A stretch of 64,000 nt of DNA. Source: Planosporangium mesophilum (lineage in GTDB: Bacteria; Actinomycetota; Actinomycetes; Mycobacteriales; Micromonosporaceae). Location of the stretch: positions 1 through 64,000 of the forward strand of contig NZ_BOON01000017.1 of the NCBI RefSeq assembly GCF_016863255.1, written 5' to 3'. Under the pieces are notes generated by a model that made no database searches, was not told the DNA's origin, and worked only from the letters and a program-made list of their open reading frames with translations. Made by a program: the position numbers and the translations under genes. Of the stretch, positions 42,698 through 50,951 are shown in pieces. Within the stretch, counting starts at the first letter, position 1. The number at the start of each line of letters is the position of its first letter.

Positions 42698-43399
42698 GTG
42701 AAGGCCGACCACTATGACAATTTCGCCGAGAGCTACTCAGCGGAGAACGAGTCCAGCCTCTTCAACGCCTACTACGAGCGGCCCGCGATGATCGATCTTG
42801 CCGGGGACGTCAACGGTCGCCGGGTCCTCGATGCCGGGTGTGGCTCCGGGCCGCTGTCGGCTGCGCTGCTCGCGAAAGGGGCGGTCGTCACCGGCTTCGA
42901 CTCCAGCCCGGCGATGGTCAAGCTGGCGCGGCAGCGGCTGGGTGAGGACGCAGACCTGCGCGTGGCTGACCTTAGCCAGCCACTTCCCTTCGCCGACGGT
43001 GCGTTCGATGACGTGGTCGTATCCCTGGTCCTGCATTACCTGCGCGACTGGACGGCACCGCTGGCTGAGTTGCGGCGTGTTCTAAAGCCTGGCGGCCGCC
43101 TCATACTGTCGGTGAACCACCCCTCCATGTACAAGTTGAACTACACGAGCGCCGACTACTTCGCCATCACGGAGTATTCCGAGGAGTACACCCTCAGTGA
43201 TGGCGAGAGCATGGTGCTGACGTTCTGGCATCGGCCGTTGCACGCCATGACGGACGCGTTCAGCAAGGCTGGCTTCCGCCTCTCGGTCATCAGTGAACCC
43301 CCCGCATCCCCCGACACGCCGCGCGAACTCTTCCCGCCCCACCTGGGCGACCGGACAACGTTCCTGTGCTTCATCTTTTTCGTTCTCGAAGCAATCTGA
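42698..43399 (+). CDS. Class I SAM-dependent methyltransferase
   Basis: 233 residues from GTG 42698 (VKADHYDNFAESYSAENESS); an upstream extension to 42494 reads across the broken neighbour and is unlikely. Motif I VLDAGCGSGPLSAALL, the acidic loop GFDSSPAMVKLA, motif IV-like FDDVVVSLVLHYLRDW and LKPGGRLILSVNHPS are intact. Substrate unknown. It lies within the remains of an integrated element, so it may be cargo. Confidence 0.8.
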   Translation: MKADHYDNFAESYSAENESSLFNAYYERPAMIDLAGDVNGRRVLDAGCGSGPLSAALLAKGAVVTGFDSSPAMVKLARQRLGEDADLRVADLSQPLPFADGAFDDVVVSLVLHYLRDWTAPLAELRRVLKPGGRLILSVNHPSMYKLNYTSADYFAITEYSEEYTLSDGESMVLTFWHRPLHAMTDAFSKAGFRLSVISEPPASPDTPRELFPPHLGDRTTFLCFIFFVLEAI

Positions 43400-43427
43400 G
43401 TTCGCGCCCCAATCACCGCCGTCCTGC

Positions 43428-43649
43428 ACCTACGGGCACACGAGGCGCTTGCACATCGCCATGACAGTGCGTGACTTCGGCGGAAGTGCCGCCCAGATGG
43501 CCCGCATGGGTCATAGCTCCACCCGAGCCGCGTTGATCTACCAGCACACCGCCCGAGAGCAGGACAGAGAGATCGCGGACGCGCTCAGCAACCGGATCAC
43601 CCGAGAGCGCGATCGGGCACGCAACGGGCACGCGAAGCGCATGCAGTGA
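43428..43649 (+). pseudogene. Tyrosine recombinase (integrase) C-terminal remnant
   Basis: AQMARMGHSSTRAALIYQHT, then AREQDREIADALSNRI, is the end of a phage-type tyrosine integrase, with the His of the GHSS box and the catalytic Tyr in IYQHT. The residues before it (VLHLRAHEALAHR in another frame) look like the preceding box shifted out of frame. The rest of the gene is missing. It ends 57 bases before a duplicate of the tRNA-Gly 3' part, the usual int-att arrangement. Confidence 0.7.
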
Positions 43650-43657
43650 CAGACATG

Positions 43658-43702
43658 CATGAAGGCCCAGGTTCGACGCTGGGTCTGGCCTGGGCCTTCA
43701 TG
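43658..43702 (+). terminator. Terminator after the integrase remnant
   Basis: CATGAAGGCCCAGG, 17-base loop, CCTGGGCCTTCATG: a perfect 14-bp stem. Confidence 0.65.
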
Positions 43703-43706
43703 TACC

Positions 43707-43748
43707 GAGCGGGTGACGAGAATCGAACTCGCACTGTCAGCTTGGGAA
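43707..43748 (-). repeat. 42-bp duplicate of the tRNA-Gly 3' part (att scar)
   Basis: Identical to 44649-44690, from the CCA end through the anticodon loop of tRNA-Gly(CCC), then it diverges. A direct repeat of a tRNA 3' end next to an integrase tail marks an attachment site. It cannot fold as a tRNA. Confidence 0.8.
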
Positions 43749-43859
43749 TCTCACATGATCGCGTTTCCCGTGGCCGCCGGACCCGGCCACGACTGCACCG
43801 AACGGCCTGGAGTGGCCGTCCATTGCCCGTCGTAATGGCACGCTAATGGCACGCCGAGA

Positions 43860-44057
43860 TCAGGCTGCTGGTCGCTCCCGCTCCCAGGGGTACGGCATCG
43901 CGCGTAGCCGCTCGACATGGGCCTGGTGGCGGCGCTGTCGCTCGACGTCGCCAGCCGCACCAGCTTCATCAGCCCACGCCTGCACCTCGGCGATGCGGGC
44001 CTCATGCTCGGCCCTCAGCGCCTCCCGGAGCACCTGGATGTGCGGGTCAACGCTCAT
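43860..44057 (-). CDS. Hypothetical helical protein, 65 aa
   Basis: MSVDPHIQVLREALRAEHEA, then a charged helix ending MPYPWERERPAA. ATG 44057 follows GGAGG, which overlaps the end of the upstream ORF (2-base gap), so the two are coupled. Resembles small helical proteins of phages and integrative elements; no function is known. Confidence 0.55.
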   Translation of the reverse strand: MSVDPHIQVLREALRAEHEARIAEVQAWADEAGAAGDVERQRRHQAHVERLRAMPYPWERERPAA

Positions 44058-44059
44058 GG

Positions 44060-44230
44060 TCAGCCTCCTAGCCGTTCATCGAGCCTACCGAGTTCGTACC
44101 GGCTGTCCTCAATCCTCGCCCGATAGAAGACCTGATGATCCTCGTACTGCGCAATGATCGCCCTGTCCCGTTCGATCTGGGCGACCAGGCGCATCCGTTC
44201 GAACTCGTCGCGTTCCTTTGCGCTTGTCAT
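44060..44230 (-). CDS. Hypothetical 56-aa helical protein
   Basis: ATG 44230 encodes MTSAKERDEFERMRLVAQIE, then RDRAIIAQYEDHQVFYRARIE and DSRYELGRLDERLGG: a charged coiled-coil-like helix. It forms a two-gene unit with the 65-aa ORF. Both lie between the att duplicate and the tRNA, so they are probably left-over element genes. Confidence 0.5.
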   Translation of the reverse strand: MTSAKERDEFERMRLVAQIERDRAIIAQYEDHQVFYRARIEDSRYELGRLDERLGG

Positions 44231-44646
44231 CAGTCCTTCCCTGGTTGACTGGCGAACTCGGCCATGACCGCCGATACGAGCGGGCTCATGCTAGTGCTGG
44301 CGCTCCCCGTACGGTGGCCCGCGAGATTTGCTGGCGAACGAGGCTGACTAGTGGCAACTGGATCGGCCCGTTGCCGATGAGATGGTCACGATCAAAGCCA
44401 TTGCGCGGTCGCGGATGATGTTGAGGATGACGAAAACGCGCGCAGAACGCCTGCGGTACACCTGCCGATGTGCTGACTTGCACGCCTTCGGCCGCGGCAC
44501 GTGGTACCGGATGAGCCTGAACGACCTCGTGGACGTGTCCGCCGGCCACCGCCGATAGCCGCCGGACCGACGCAAGCCGGGGCTTTCGAGTCACCAGGAA
44601 ACACGAACGCCCGGCCAGACACACATCCTGAGCAGGCGTTTCGTTA
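44231..44646. other. 416-base region with one weak ORF
   Basis: Between the small ORF pair and the tRNA. Apart from the ORF at 44382 nothing clear is seen. Composition is lower in GC than flanking core genes. Confidence 0.3.
44382..44558 (+). CDS. Possible 58-aa ORF, relic
   Basis: MVTIKAIARSRMMLRMTKTR continues with LRYTCRCADLHAFGRGTWYR and a Leu/Val-rich end. The CRC cysteines and the aromatic segment look protein-like, but there is no ribosome site and no family. Could be part of a decayed gene. Confidence 0.25.
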   Translation: MVTIKAIARSRMMLRMTKTRAERLRYTCRCADLHAFGRGTWYRMSLNDLVDVSAGHRR

Positions 44647-44720
44647 TGGAGCGGGTGACGAGAATCGAACTCGCACTGTCAGCTTGGGAAGCTGATGTTC
44701 TGCCATTGAACTACACCCGC
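44647..44720 (-). tRNA. tRNA-Gly (anticodon CCC)
   Basis: On the minus strand the sequence GCGGGTGTAGTTCAATGGCA starts the tRNA. The anticodon stem TCAGC/GCTGA encloses TTCCCAA, giving anticodon CCC. The T arm CGAGTTCGAATCTCG is followed by CACCCGC, discriminator T and an encoded CCA (44647-44649). Its 3' part is duplicated at 43707-43748, showing use as an integration site. It should be functional because the full cloverleaf is intact. Confidence 0.9.
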
Positions 44721-44757
44721 AAGCAGAGCGGCCCCTACTCTAGCCGACCATGCCCGT

Positions 44758-45249
44758 TCAGTGCACGTCGAACTCGAGCGTCGGCCGCGGATCATGCCAG
44801 ATCTGGCGGTACGGGGCGCTGAGCTGGCCGGCCGGGCCGGTTGCCTGGGAGTGCCGCACGATCATGGCCACGTCGATGGTGAACTCGAACAGGCGCCAGT
44901 CGGCCAGCGGCTCGGCCCGCATCTCGACGGCGTACCGCTCGACCTGAGCGGCGTCGTCGACCGGTCGGGCGAGGCCCGAGAGGTACGCCTCGTCGTCGGT
45001 GTCCTCCGGCGGGAACGAGTGGAGCGCGTACCGCCCGTCGCGCTCCAGGTCACGGCGTTTGGGTGAGTCGACGACGAAGCAGAACAGGCCCTCCGGGCTG
45101 ATGAACGGCGACACCGGATGGACGCGCGGGCCGCCGTCGGGCCGGACGGTCGCGAGATAGCCCAGGCCCGGCCCGTACTGATGGACCAGCGCGTGGACCG
45201 ACGCGGCGAGCCGCGGCTCGACGGCGGCGAACTCCGACCAGGAAGCCAT
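44758..45249 (-). CDS. Pyridoxamine 5'-phosphate oxidase-family protein, LexA-box controlled
   Basis: 163 residues with the FMN-binding split-barrel pattern (LGYLATVRPDGGPRVHPVSPFISPEGLFCFVVDSPKRRDLERDGRYALHS would be its core; motif PDGGPRVHPV is diagnostic). Such proteins bind FMN or F420; substrate unknown. ATG 45249. A perfect LexA box ends 13 bases upstream and overlaps a TAAACT -10, so expression should rise on DNA damage. A nearby tRNA and integrase relic raise the chance that it once served an element. Confidence 0.82.
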   Translation of the reverse strand: MASWSEFAAVEPRLAASVHALVHQYGPGLGYLATVRPDGGPRVHPVSPFISPEGLFCFVVDSPKRRDLERDGRYALHSFPPEDTDDEAYLSGLARPVDDAAQVERYAVEMRAEPLADWRLFEFTIDVAMIVRHSQATGPAGQLSAPYRQIWHDPRPTLEFDVH

Positions 45250-45261
45250 GCGAACAGTTTA

Positions 45262-45277
45262 TCGAACATATGTTCGA
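45262..45277. promoter_or_regulatory. Perfect SOS (LexA) box
   Basis: TCGAACATATGTTCGA is a 16-bp perfect palindrome of the actinobacterial LexA type (TCGAAC-N4-GTTCGA). It overlaps the start of the putative -10 TAAACT (45261-45256) of the PPOX gene, the position expected for repression. Confidence 0.8.
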
Positions 45278-45408
45278 GATCGGTAGCGACGACTCCAACG
45301 AGTGAAGATCATCAGCTGTCACACCATGTGGTCTCCGGCCCCTGGTGAGGCAACGAGTTCCTGGACGTTGTGACAATCATGGGAAAGGCCGGACGGTCGC
45401 GAAAAGGA

Positions 45409-45439
45409 ATCGGGGTGACGGAACGCCCGCCACCCCGAT
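45409..45439 (-). terminator. Terminator of the first NlpC/P60 gene
   Basis: Minus-strand stem ATCGGGGTG/CACCCCGAT followed by TCCTTTTC, 18 bases after the stop at 45457. Confidence 0.65.
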
Positions 45440-45456
45440 GTCGAAAGATCCCTGGG

Positions 45457-46482
45457 TCAGCCGGGCCGGCCCAGACCGGAGACCGGCATCACATCCATGC
45501 GGACCATCCGGACCACGTCCCCGGACTGCGGGGCGTGCACGACCCAGCCGTCGCCGACGTACATGCCCATGTGGTGCATGTCGGAGAAGAAGAAGACCAG
45601 GTCGCCCGGGCGTAGCTGGTCGCGGGTGACCCGCTTGGTGTTCTGGAACTGGGTGACCGTGTAGTGGTAGAGATTGACCTTGCCCCCGGTCGCCTGAGCC
45701 CAGGCCCACTTGGTGATGCCGGAGCAGTCGAAGACGCTGGGGCCCTCGGCTCCGAAGACGTACGGGCGGCCGATCTTGCCGCAGGCGATCTGGGCGGCCT
45801 TCGAACCGATGCTGCCGTCGTAGGTCGCCGGGCACGGCGCGGGACGGGTGTTGCCGAGCGGGGCGCTGGTGCCGTAGGCGTCCTGGCGCAGCTTGTTGAA
45901 CTGCGTGATCTGGTCCTGCAGCCGCTTCTCGTCGGCGGCGAGCTGCGCCTCCTGCGCCGCCAGCTTGGCGACGAGCTCGTCGAGCGGCTTCTTCTGCGCG
46001 TCGTACTCGGCCTTGGCCCTGGTCACGTCCGCGATCTGCGCCTGCTCGTTGCGCGCCATGGCGTCGAGGAGGGCGAGCTGGTCCGCCAGGTTGGTCGGCT
46101 CGTTGGAGGTGAGGATGGCGTTCAGCGGCGACGCGTTGCCGTTCTTGTACGCCCTGGTGGAGATCGAGCTGATCCGGCTCATTGCGACATCGACCTGGAG
46201 CTGGAGCGGCCTGATCTGCTCAGCGAGCTTGTCGGCCTTGGCCTTGTTGTCGGCGAGCTGCACCTTGACGCCGTTGTGCTGTTCGAGGACGGGCTCGAGC
46301 TGGTTCCAGGCCGCGTCGATCTGCGCCTCGATGGCCGCGGGGTCCGCCGGGACGGCGTGGGCTGCGGTCGAGAACCCCAGTGCGACGACCAGGCCGGCGC
46401 AGACCGCGCCGACGGTACCGAAGAAAGCGCGCGCGGATCTGAGACGCGACCTGGAGGAGGGCCGCATCGTATGCAATTCCAC
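45457..46482 (-). CDS. C40 (NlpC/P60) peptidoglycan endopeptidase, RipA/RpfC-like, riboswitch controlled
   Basis: 341 residues. A signal peptide (FFGTVGAVCAGLVVALGFSTAAHA) is followed by a long coiled coil (~50-215) and a C-terminal NlpC/P60 domain with catalytic Cys in VFDCSGITKWAW and His in MHHMGMYVGDGWVVHAPQSG. It cleaves peptide stems of peptidoglycan; the coiled coil probably holds the enzyme inactive or at division sites, as in RipA. GTG 46482 is used because AAGGAG stands at the same distance as in the paralogue; ATG 46467 is an alternative. A c-di-AMP riboswitch lies in its leader. Confidence 0.9.
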   Translation of the reverse strand: MELHTMRPSSRSRLRSARAFFGTVGAVCAGLVVALGFSTAAHAVPADPAAIEAQIDAAWNQLEPVLEQHNGVKVQLADNKAKADKLAEQIRPLQLQVDVAMSRISSISTRAYKNGNASPLNAILTSNEPTNLADQLALLDAMARNEQAQIADVTRAKAEYDAQKKPLDELVAKLAAQEAQLAADEKRLQDQITQFNKLRQDAYGTSAPLGNTRPAPCPATYDGSIGSKAAQIACGKIGRPYVFGAEGPSVFDCSGITKWAWAQATGGKVNLYHYTVTQFQNTKRVTRDQLRPGDLVFFFSDMHHMGMYVGDGWVVHAPQSGDVVRMVRMDVMPVSGLGRPG

Positions 46483-46495
46483 CGGAGTCCGGCTC

Positions 46496-46605
46496 CTTCT
46501 TCCCTGACCGCCTACCGGGTTAGCTGACGGATTCGGGCGGGAAGTGTCGCCCTACCGCTGCGAGCAGCGGATTCACCCCAATGTTGCGTTTGGATCCCCG
46601 GCTCA
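46496..46605 (-). promoter_or_regulatory. c-di-AMP (ydaO-type) riboswitch, first copy
   Basis: Minus-strand leader containing GGGGTGAATCCGC, AGCGGTAGGGCG, TTCCCGCCCGAATCC, GCTAACCCGGTAGGCGGTC and AGGGAAGAAGGAG, the conserved blocks of the ydaO/yuaA class. The 3' end joins the ribosome site of the NlpC/P60 gene. In actinobacteria these RNAs lower expression of wall hydrolases when c-di-AMP is high. Confidence 0.88.
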
Positions 46606-46994
46606 TCGACAAAGATAATTAGGCGGTGTCGCGTGGCGTACCCGCTTTGGGCACGGACTCCCACCGACGAGAACTCACGCTATGGGCCACGGAGGATTGT
46701 GGCAAGTCCAGATTTCGGCTGTGGACAGGGATGCTCATGTATCCCCTTTAGGGCCGGCTTGACCTGCTGTTTCTTCGCCCCCGACGACCGGCGGCCAATA
46801 CGGAACGGATCTTCACTATCTACGGATAGTGTTGTGGAGATCCCCACACCGGGCAACCATTGCGCATCGATCTGGCGTGTGTTGTAGCGGGACCCAAATG
46901 CGGCGGGCGATTCGGTATTACGCAATTAGGACATCAAATAGGGCCTAATGCGTAACGGACTAACTGCCATCAGTAGTCCCACCGAAACGGAAGA
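46606..46994. other. Intergenic region upstream of the first riboswitch
   Basis: It should hold the promoter for the riboswitch RNA; TAATTATC lies near 46615 on the minus strand. A short palindrome ACTATCTACGGATAGT (about 46816-46831) and a TGTGGACAG box near 46719 are seen. No gene is convincing. Confidence 0.35.
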
Positions 46995-47021
46995 GCGCCG
47001 GTAGCGGCTCGCTACCGGCGC
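46995..47021 (-). terminator. Terminator of the second NlpC/P60 gene
   Basis: GCGCCGGTAGCG, GCT, CGCTACCGGCGC, about 30 bases after the stop at 47051. Confidence 0.65.
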
Positions 47022-47050
47022 CTCCTTGGTGATCTTGAGCACGGGCGGCG

Positions 47051-48052
47051 TCAGCCCCCGGGTCGGCCGTACCCGGACGCGTTCCTGGCGTAGTAGCCGG
47101 TGAGCTGGACCATCCGGACGTAGTCGCCGCTGTGTGGCGCGTGGACCATCCAGCCGCCACCGACATAGATGCCGATGTGGTGCGTGTCGGAGCCGAAGTA
47201 GACCAGGTCGCCGGTGCGCAACTGATCCCGGCTGACCGACTTCGACTGCCTCCGCTGGCTGGCCGCCAGATGGTCCATCCGGACACCGGCCGCCTGCCAG
47301 GCGACCATCGTGAGGCCGGAGCAGTCATAGGCGTTCGGGCCGGCCGCCGCCCAGACGTACGGCTTGCCGATCAGGCTGCACGCCTTCTGCGCCGCCACAC
47401 CACCCGGGCCGCCGGTGTACTCCACCGGGCAGGCGACCGGCTTCAGGACACCGGTGGCGCCGCTACTCCCGTACGCCTGCTGCCGCAGCCGTTGCAGTTG
47501 GGCGATCTGGTCCTCGATCACCTTCTTCTTCGCCGCGAGGTCGGCGTCCTGCCTGGCCTGCTGGGCGATCAGGTTGTCGAGGGCCCTCTTGTCGCCGGCG
47601 AACTTGTCGCGCGCCGCGGTCACGTCGCGGATCTGGTCCTGCTGCGTGCGAGCGATCATGTTCAGCAGCGTCAACTGCTCCACGAGTGACGTCGGCGTAC
47701 CGCTGGTCAGGACCGCGTTGAGCGCGGATCCACGGCCGCCTTTGTAGACGCCGGAGGCGATGTCCCCGACCCGGGCCATCGCGACGTCCACCTGAAGCTG
47801 GAGGGGCATCAGCTGAGTCTGGAGCTTGTCCGCCTTGGCCTTGTTCGCAGCCAGCTGGCCGTGAACCTCGTTGTACTTCTCGATGATGGGCTCGACGGCG
47901 CTCCACTTGTCGAGGATCTGGGCCTCGATGTCAGCCGGGGCCGGCGTGGGATCGGCATACGCCGGAGCCACGGTGGCCATGAGTGCCGTAATACCGGCAA
48001 TGGCCGCGAAGGCGACGGTGTGTAGCGCTGTGAGCACACGTCTGGGTGCCAC
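47051..48052 (-). CDS. C40 (NlpC/P60) peptidoglycan endopeptidase, second riboswitch-controlled copy
   Basis: 333 residues, a paralogue of the 45457 gene with the same plan: signal peptide (AFAAIAGITALMATVAPAYA), coiled coil and NlpC/P60 domain (Cys in AYDCSGLTMVAW, His in THHIGIYVGGGWMVHAPHSG). GTG 48052 follows AAGGAG by nine bases. The two copies share leader structure and regulation, so they arose by tandem duplication of gene plus riboswitch. Mutual spacing and separate terminators make each an independent unit. Confidence 0.9.
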   Translation of the reverse strand: MAPRRVLTALHTVAFAAIAGITALMATVAPAYADPTPAPADIEAQILDKWSAVEPIIEKYNEVHGQLAANKAKADKLQTQLMPLQLQVDVAMARVGDIASGVYKGGRGSALNAVLTSGTPTSLVEQLTLLNMIARTQQDQIRDVTAARDKFAGDKRALDNLIAQQARQDADLAAKKKVIEDQIAQLQRLRQQAYGSSGATGVLKPVACPVEYTGGPGGVAAQKACSLIGKPYVWAAAGPNAYDCSGLTMVAWQAAGVRMDHLAASQRRQSKSVSRDQLRTGDLVYFGSDTHHIGIYVGGGWMVHAPHSGDYVRMVQLTGYYARNASGYGRPGG

Positions 48053-48061
48053 GGAGTCCGA

Positions 48062-48178
48062 CTCCTTCTTCCCTGACCGCCTACCGGGTTAGCTGTCGGG
48101 TTCGGGCGGGAAGCACGCCCTACCGCGGTGGGGGGACCGCGGATTCACCCCGGGAACACGGTTCCCCGGTTCACTTAC
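48062..48178 (-). promoter_or_regulatory. c-di-AMP (ydaO-type) riboswitch, second copy
   Basis: The leader carries GGGGTGAATCCGCGG, CCGCGGTAGGGCG, TTCCCGCCCGAACCC, GCTAACCCGGTAGGCGGTC and GGGAAGAAGGAG. Nearly identical in its conserved parts to 46496-46605 but different in peripheral stems. Confidence 0.9.
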
Positions 48179-48466
48179 GCGACTCGACGGTGCCCGGCCG
48201 CGGTCGATGGGGGGAAGTCGACCTCGGTACGGCGCGGACGGTACCTGAGAGTAATGAAGGTCATGTAGCGCGGGCAAGGCATTGCCGAGACATATTCATA
48301 CCGCTAATACCCCGATACCTACAGTGGCTGAATCGCCTACCGCACAAGGCTTTTCGCGGCGTACTCGGGTAACCGGAACCGATGCATTGGGTAACCGTAA
48401 TCGCTATTTCAGGTAGCCGGGCCGGGCAGCCCCGTCATCGGGGCGTGGACGACAAGTAACCCGATT
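48179..48466. other. Intergenic region upstream of the second riboswitch
   Basis: About 290 bases, AT-richer than surroundings around 48250-48340, likely holding the promoter of the riboswitch RNA. No gene or clear terminator is seen after the convergent-side gene end at 48467. Confidence 0.35.
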
Positions 48467-49489
48467 TCACCCGCCGGGCGCCGGTACGGGCTCGCCCACC
48501 ACCGCGTTGAGTACGTCGTCGAGGGTCACGATGCCCAGCGGCCGCCGGCCGTCGCTGACGAGCACGATGTGGCGTCGCTCCCGGCGCATCGCCAGCAGAA
48601 GCTCGGCGAGGGTCCGGTTCGAGGGCACCACCGCGAGCGGCCGGATCAGCTCCGCCGGTATGGGCGCCCGGCGCTGCGGCCCCACGATGCCGAGCACGTC
48701 CTTGACGTGCACGAAGCCCAGGACCCGCCGGGTGGCCCGCTCCACGACCGGGAAGCGGGACCTGCGGGTACGGGTCGCCAGCACCTCGAGCGCGGCCGGG
48801 GACACGTCCTCGGCGACCGTCGTGACCCGCGACCACGGCCGCAGCGCGTCGGAGGCGGCGCGTTCGTTCAGCGCGAGCGCGCCGGTGATGCGGGCGTGCT
48901 CCTCGGGGTCGAGCAGCCCCTCCGTGCGCGCCTGGCCGACCAGTCCGGCCAGCTCCTCGGCGGTGAACACGGTCTTGACCGCGTCGGTGGCCTCGATGTG
49001 CCACAGCCGCAGGATCACCCGGGACGCCCACCGCATCGCCACCAGTAGCGGCTTCGTGGCGACGCAGAACGCGTACATGAGGGGCCCGAGCCACAGCACG
49101 GCGCGCTCCGGCCCGGCGAGGGTCAGGTTCTTGGGCACCATCTCGCCGATCACGGTGTGGGCGTACACCACGATGCCGAGGGCGACGACGAACGCCACCG
49201 GGTGGGCCAGGTCGTGCAGGCCCACCGCGTCCAGCGGGCCGACGAACAGATGCGCCAGCGCCGGTTCGGCGATGGCGCCCAGCGCCAGTGAGCAGATCGT
49301 GATGCCGAGCTGGGAGCCGGCGATCATCAACGGGATCTCGTTCATCGCCCGCAGCGCCAGCCGGGCGGCCCGCGAGGTGGCCGCGAGCGGCTCGATCACC
49401 GTCCGCCTGGCCGCGATCAGCGAGAACTCGGCGCCCACGAAGAACGCGTTGCCCAGCAGCAGCAGGACGGTGACAAGGAGCTTAGCCAT
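48467..49489 (-). CDS. Hemolysin-family CNNM/CBS-domain membrane protein (CorC/TlyC-like)
   Basis: 340 residues. The DUF21/CNNM transmembrane domain (about 1-180, [59 protein letters not shown]) is followed by a CBS pair (~200-330). It lacks the C-terminal CorC/HlyC domain found in its upstream partner. Related proteins are linked with magnesium or cobalt export. It overlaps the preceding gene by eight bases, so both are co-expressed and may form a heteromer. Confidence 0.88.
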   Translation of the reverse strand: MAKLLVTVLLLLGNAFFVGAEFSLIAARRTVIEPLAATSRAARLALRAMNEIPLMIAGSQLGITICSLALGAIAEPALAHLFVGPLDAVGLHDLAHPVAFVVALGIVVYAHTVIGEMVPKNLTLAGPERAVLWLGPLMYAFCVATKPLLVAMRWASRVILRLWHIEATDAVKTVFTAEELAGLVGQARTEGLLDPEEHARITGALALNERAASDALRPWSRVTTVAEDVSPAALEVLATRTRRSRFPVVERATRRVLGFVHVKDVLGIVGPQRRAPIPAELIRPLAVVPSNRTLAELLLAMRRERRHIVLVSDGRRPLGIVTLDDVLNAVVGEPVPAPGG

Positions 49490-50828
49490 CGGAGGCCTCC
49501 GCCCGTACCACGCGGACCTGCTCGACCCGGCGCCGCTCGACCTCCACGACGGTGAACTCCCACCCGTCCTCGTTGATGCTCTCGCCGACGACGGGGATGT
49601 GCCCCAGCCGGGCCATCAGGAAGCCGGCGAGCGTCTCGTACGGGCCTTCGGGGAGCCGGAAACCGGTGCGCTCGACCAGCTCGTCCTCCCGCAGCACCCC
49701 GTCGACCAGCCACTCGTGGACGCCGTTGTTGGCGTCGGGCAGGACCAGGTCGTACGTCGTCGCCTCCTCGGGCGGGGCGATGTCGTGCTCGTCGGCGATC
49801 TCCCCGACCAGCTCCTCGACCAGGTCCTCCACGGTCACCACGCCGTCGGTGCCGCCGTACTCGTCGACCACGATCGCCATGTCGGTCGCGCTGTTGCGCA
49901 GGGCGTGCAGGACGCCGTCGAGATCGAGACTCTCGGGTACGTAGACCGGCTCGCGGGCCACCGCGGCCACCGTCGTGGTCGCCCTCCGCTCCGGGGGTAC
50001 GCCCAGCGCGTCCTTGACCGTGGCGACCCCGGTGACGGTGTCGAGGGTCTGCTCGTACACCGGGAACCTGCTGTGCCCGGTCTCGCGCGCGGCCGCGAGG
50101 AGGTCCGCGATGGTGGCGTCCGCGCGCAGCGCCTCGACGTCGACGCGGGGCGTCATCGCCTCCGCGGCGCGCTTGTCGCCGAAGCGGATCGTGCGGCGCA
50201 GCAGGACCGCGGTCTCCGGCGGCAGCGCACCGGCCCGCGCCGAGATGACCGCCAGCAGGCCCAGCTCCTCCGGGGAACGGGCACTGGCCAGCTCCTCCTG
50301 TGGCTCGACGCCGAGACGGCGCACGATCCAGTTGGCCGAGCCGTTCAACGCGTGGATCATCCCGGAGAACACCCGGGAGAAGATCCGCAGTGGGCCGGCC
50401 GTCTTCCGGGCGATCGGCATCGGCCGGGCCAGCGCGGCGTTCTTGGGCACCAGCTCACCGAAGAGCATGGAGATGAGGGTGGCGACCACGAGGGCGAGCA
50501 CGTGCGTGATCCCGGTGGTGGCGGTACCGGCCACCGGGTGCACCAGCGGCTCGAACAGGTGGGCCAGGGCCGGCTCCGCCAGGTAACCGGTGAGCAGCGC
50601 GGCGATGGTGATCCCGAGCTGCGCGCCGGAGAGCTGGAACGACAGCTCCCGTAGCGCGTCGCGGACGGTACGCGCGGCCCGGTCGCCGGCCGAGGCCGCC
50701 CGATCGATCTCCGCCCGGTCGGCAGTGATCAGTGAGAACTCGGCCGCGACGAAACCCGCGTTCGCCGCGGTTAGCAGTATGAACGCCAGTAGTGGCAGCA
50801 GTGTTGTCAGCAGGATGCCGTTGATGAT
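49482..50828 (-). CDS. Hemolysin-family CNNM/CBS/CorC protein with apparent non-canonical start
   Basis: The family needs a complete DUF21 domain. Its first part ([52 protein letters not shown]) is encoded upstream of the first ATG/GTG/TTG in frame (GTG 50543). The open frame upstream has no standard start; AGGTGAG (50838-50832) lies about six bases before ATC 50825, with further ATC at 50828 and 50816 and CTG at 50813. The end given here assumes translation begins near 50828. After the membrane part come CBS domains ([16 protein letters not shown]) and a CorC/HlyC-type C-terminus. It is first of a two-gene unit. Confidence 0.75.
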   Translation of the reverse strand: MINGILLTTLLPLLAFILLTAANAGFVAAEFSLITADRAEIDRAASAGDRAARTVRDALRELSFQLSGAQLGITIAALLTGYLAEPALAHLFEPLVHPVAGTATTGITHVLALVVATLISMLFGELVPKNAALARPMPIARKTAGPLRIFSRVFSGMIHALNGSANWIVRRLGVEPQEELASARSPEELGLLAVISARAGALPPETAVLLRRTIRFGDKRAAEAMTPRVDVEALRADATIADLLAAARETGHSRFPVYEQTLDTVTGVATVKDALGVPPERRATTTVAAVAREPVYVPESLDLDGVLHALRNSATDMAIVVDEYGGTDGVVTVEDLVEELVGEIADEHDIAPPEEATTYDLVLPDANNGVHEWLVDGVLREDELVERTGFRLPEGPYETLAGFLMARLGHIPVVGESINEDGWEFTVVEVERRRVEQVRVVRAEASDG

Positions 50829-50907
50829 CCCCTCACCTCGGCGCCAATTGTTCCATGCGTCCGTACTTGAGGAGGCCGCCCCTCTCGGACGGGCTCCCTG
50901 GAAACGA

Positions 50908-50939
50908 CGAAGGGCGCCCCATCGCCGGGGCGCCCTTCG
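50908..50939 (-). terminator. Terminator of etfD
   Basis: CGAAGGGCGCCCC, six bases, GGGGCGCCCTTCG, 13 bases after the etfD stop. Confidence 0.75.
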
Positions 50940-50951
50940 TGTGCTTCCGCT

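Noticed and set aside
43707-43748. Second tRNA-Gly gene
   Set aside because: Only the 3' 42 bases match; the D arm and 5' acceptor strand are missing, so it is an att duplicate.
45664-46527. Plus-strand open frame of ~287 codons opposite the first NlpC/P60 gene
   Set aside because: Composition typical of antisense frames in high-GC coiled-coil genes; the minus-strand protein is a clear family member.
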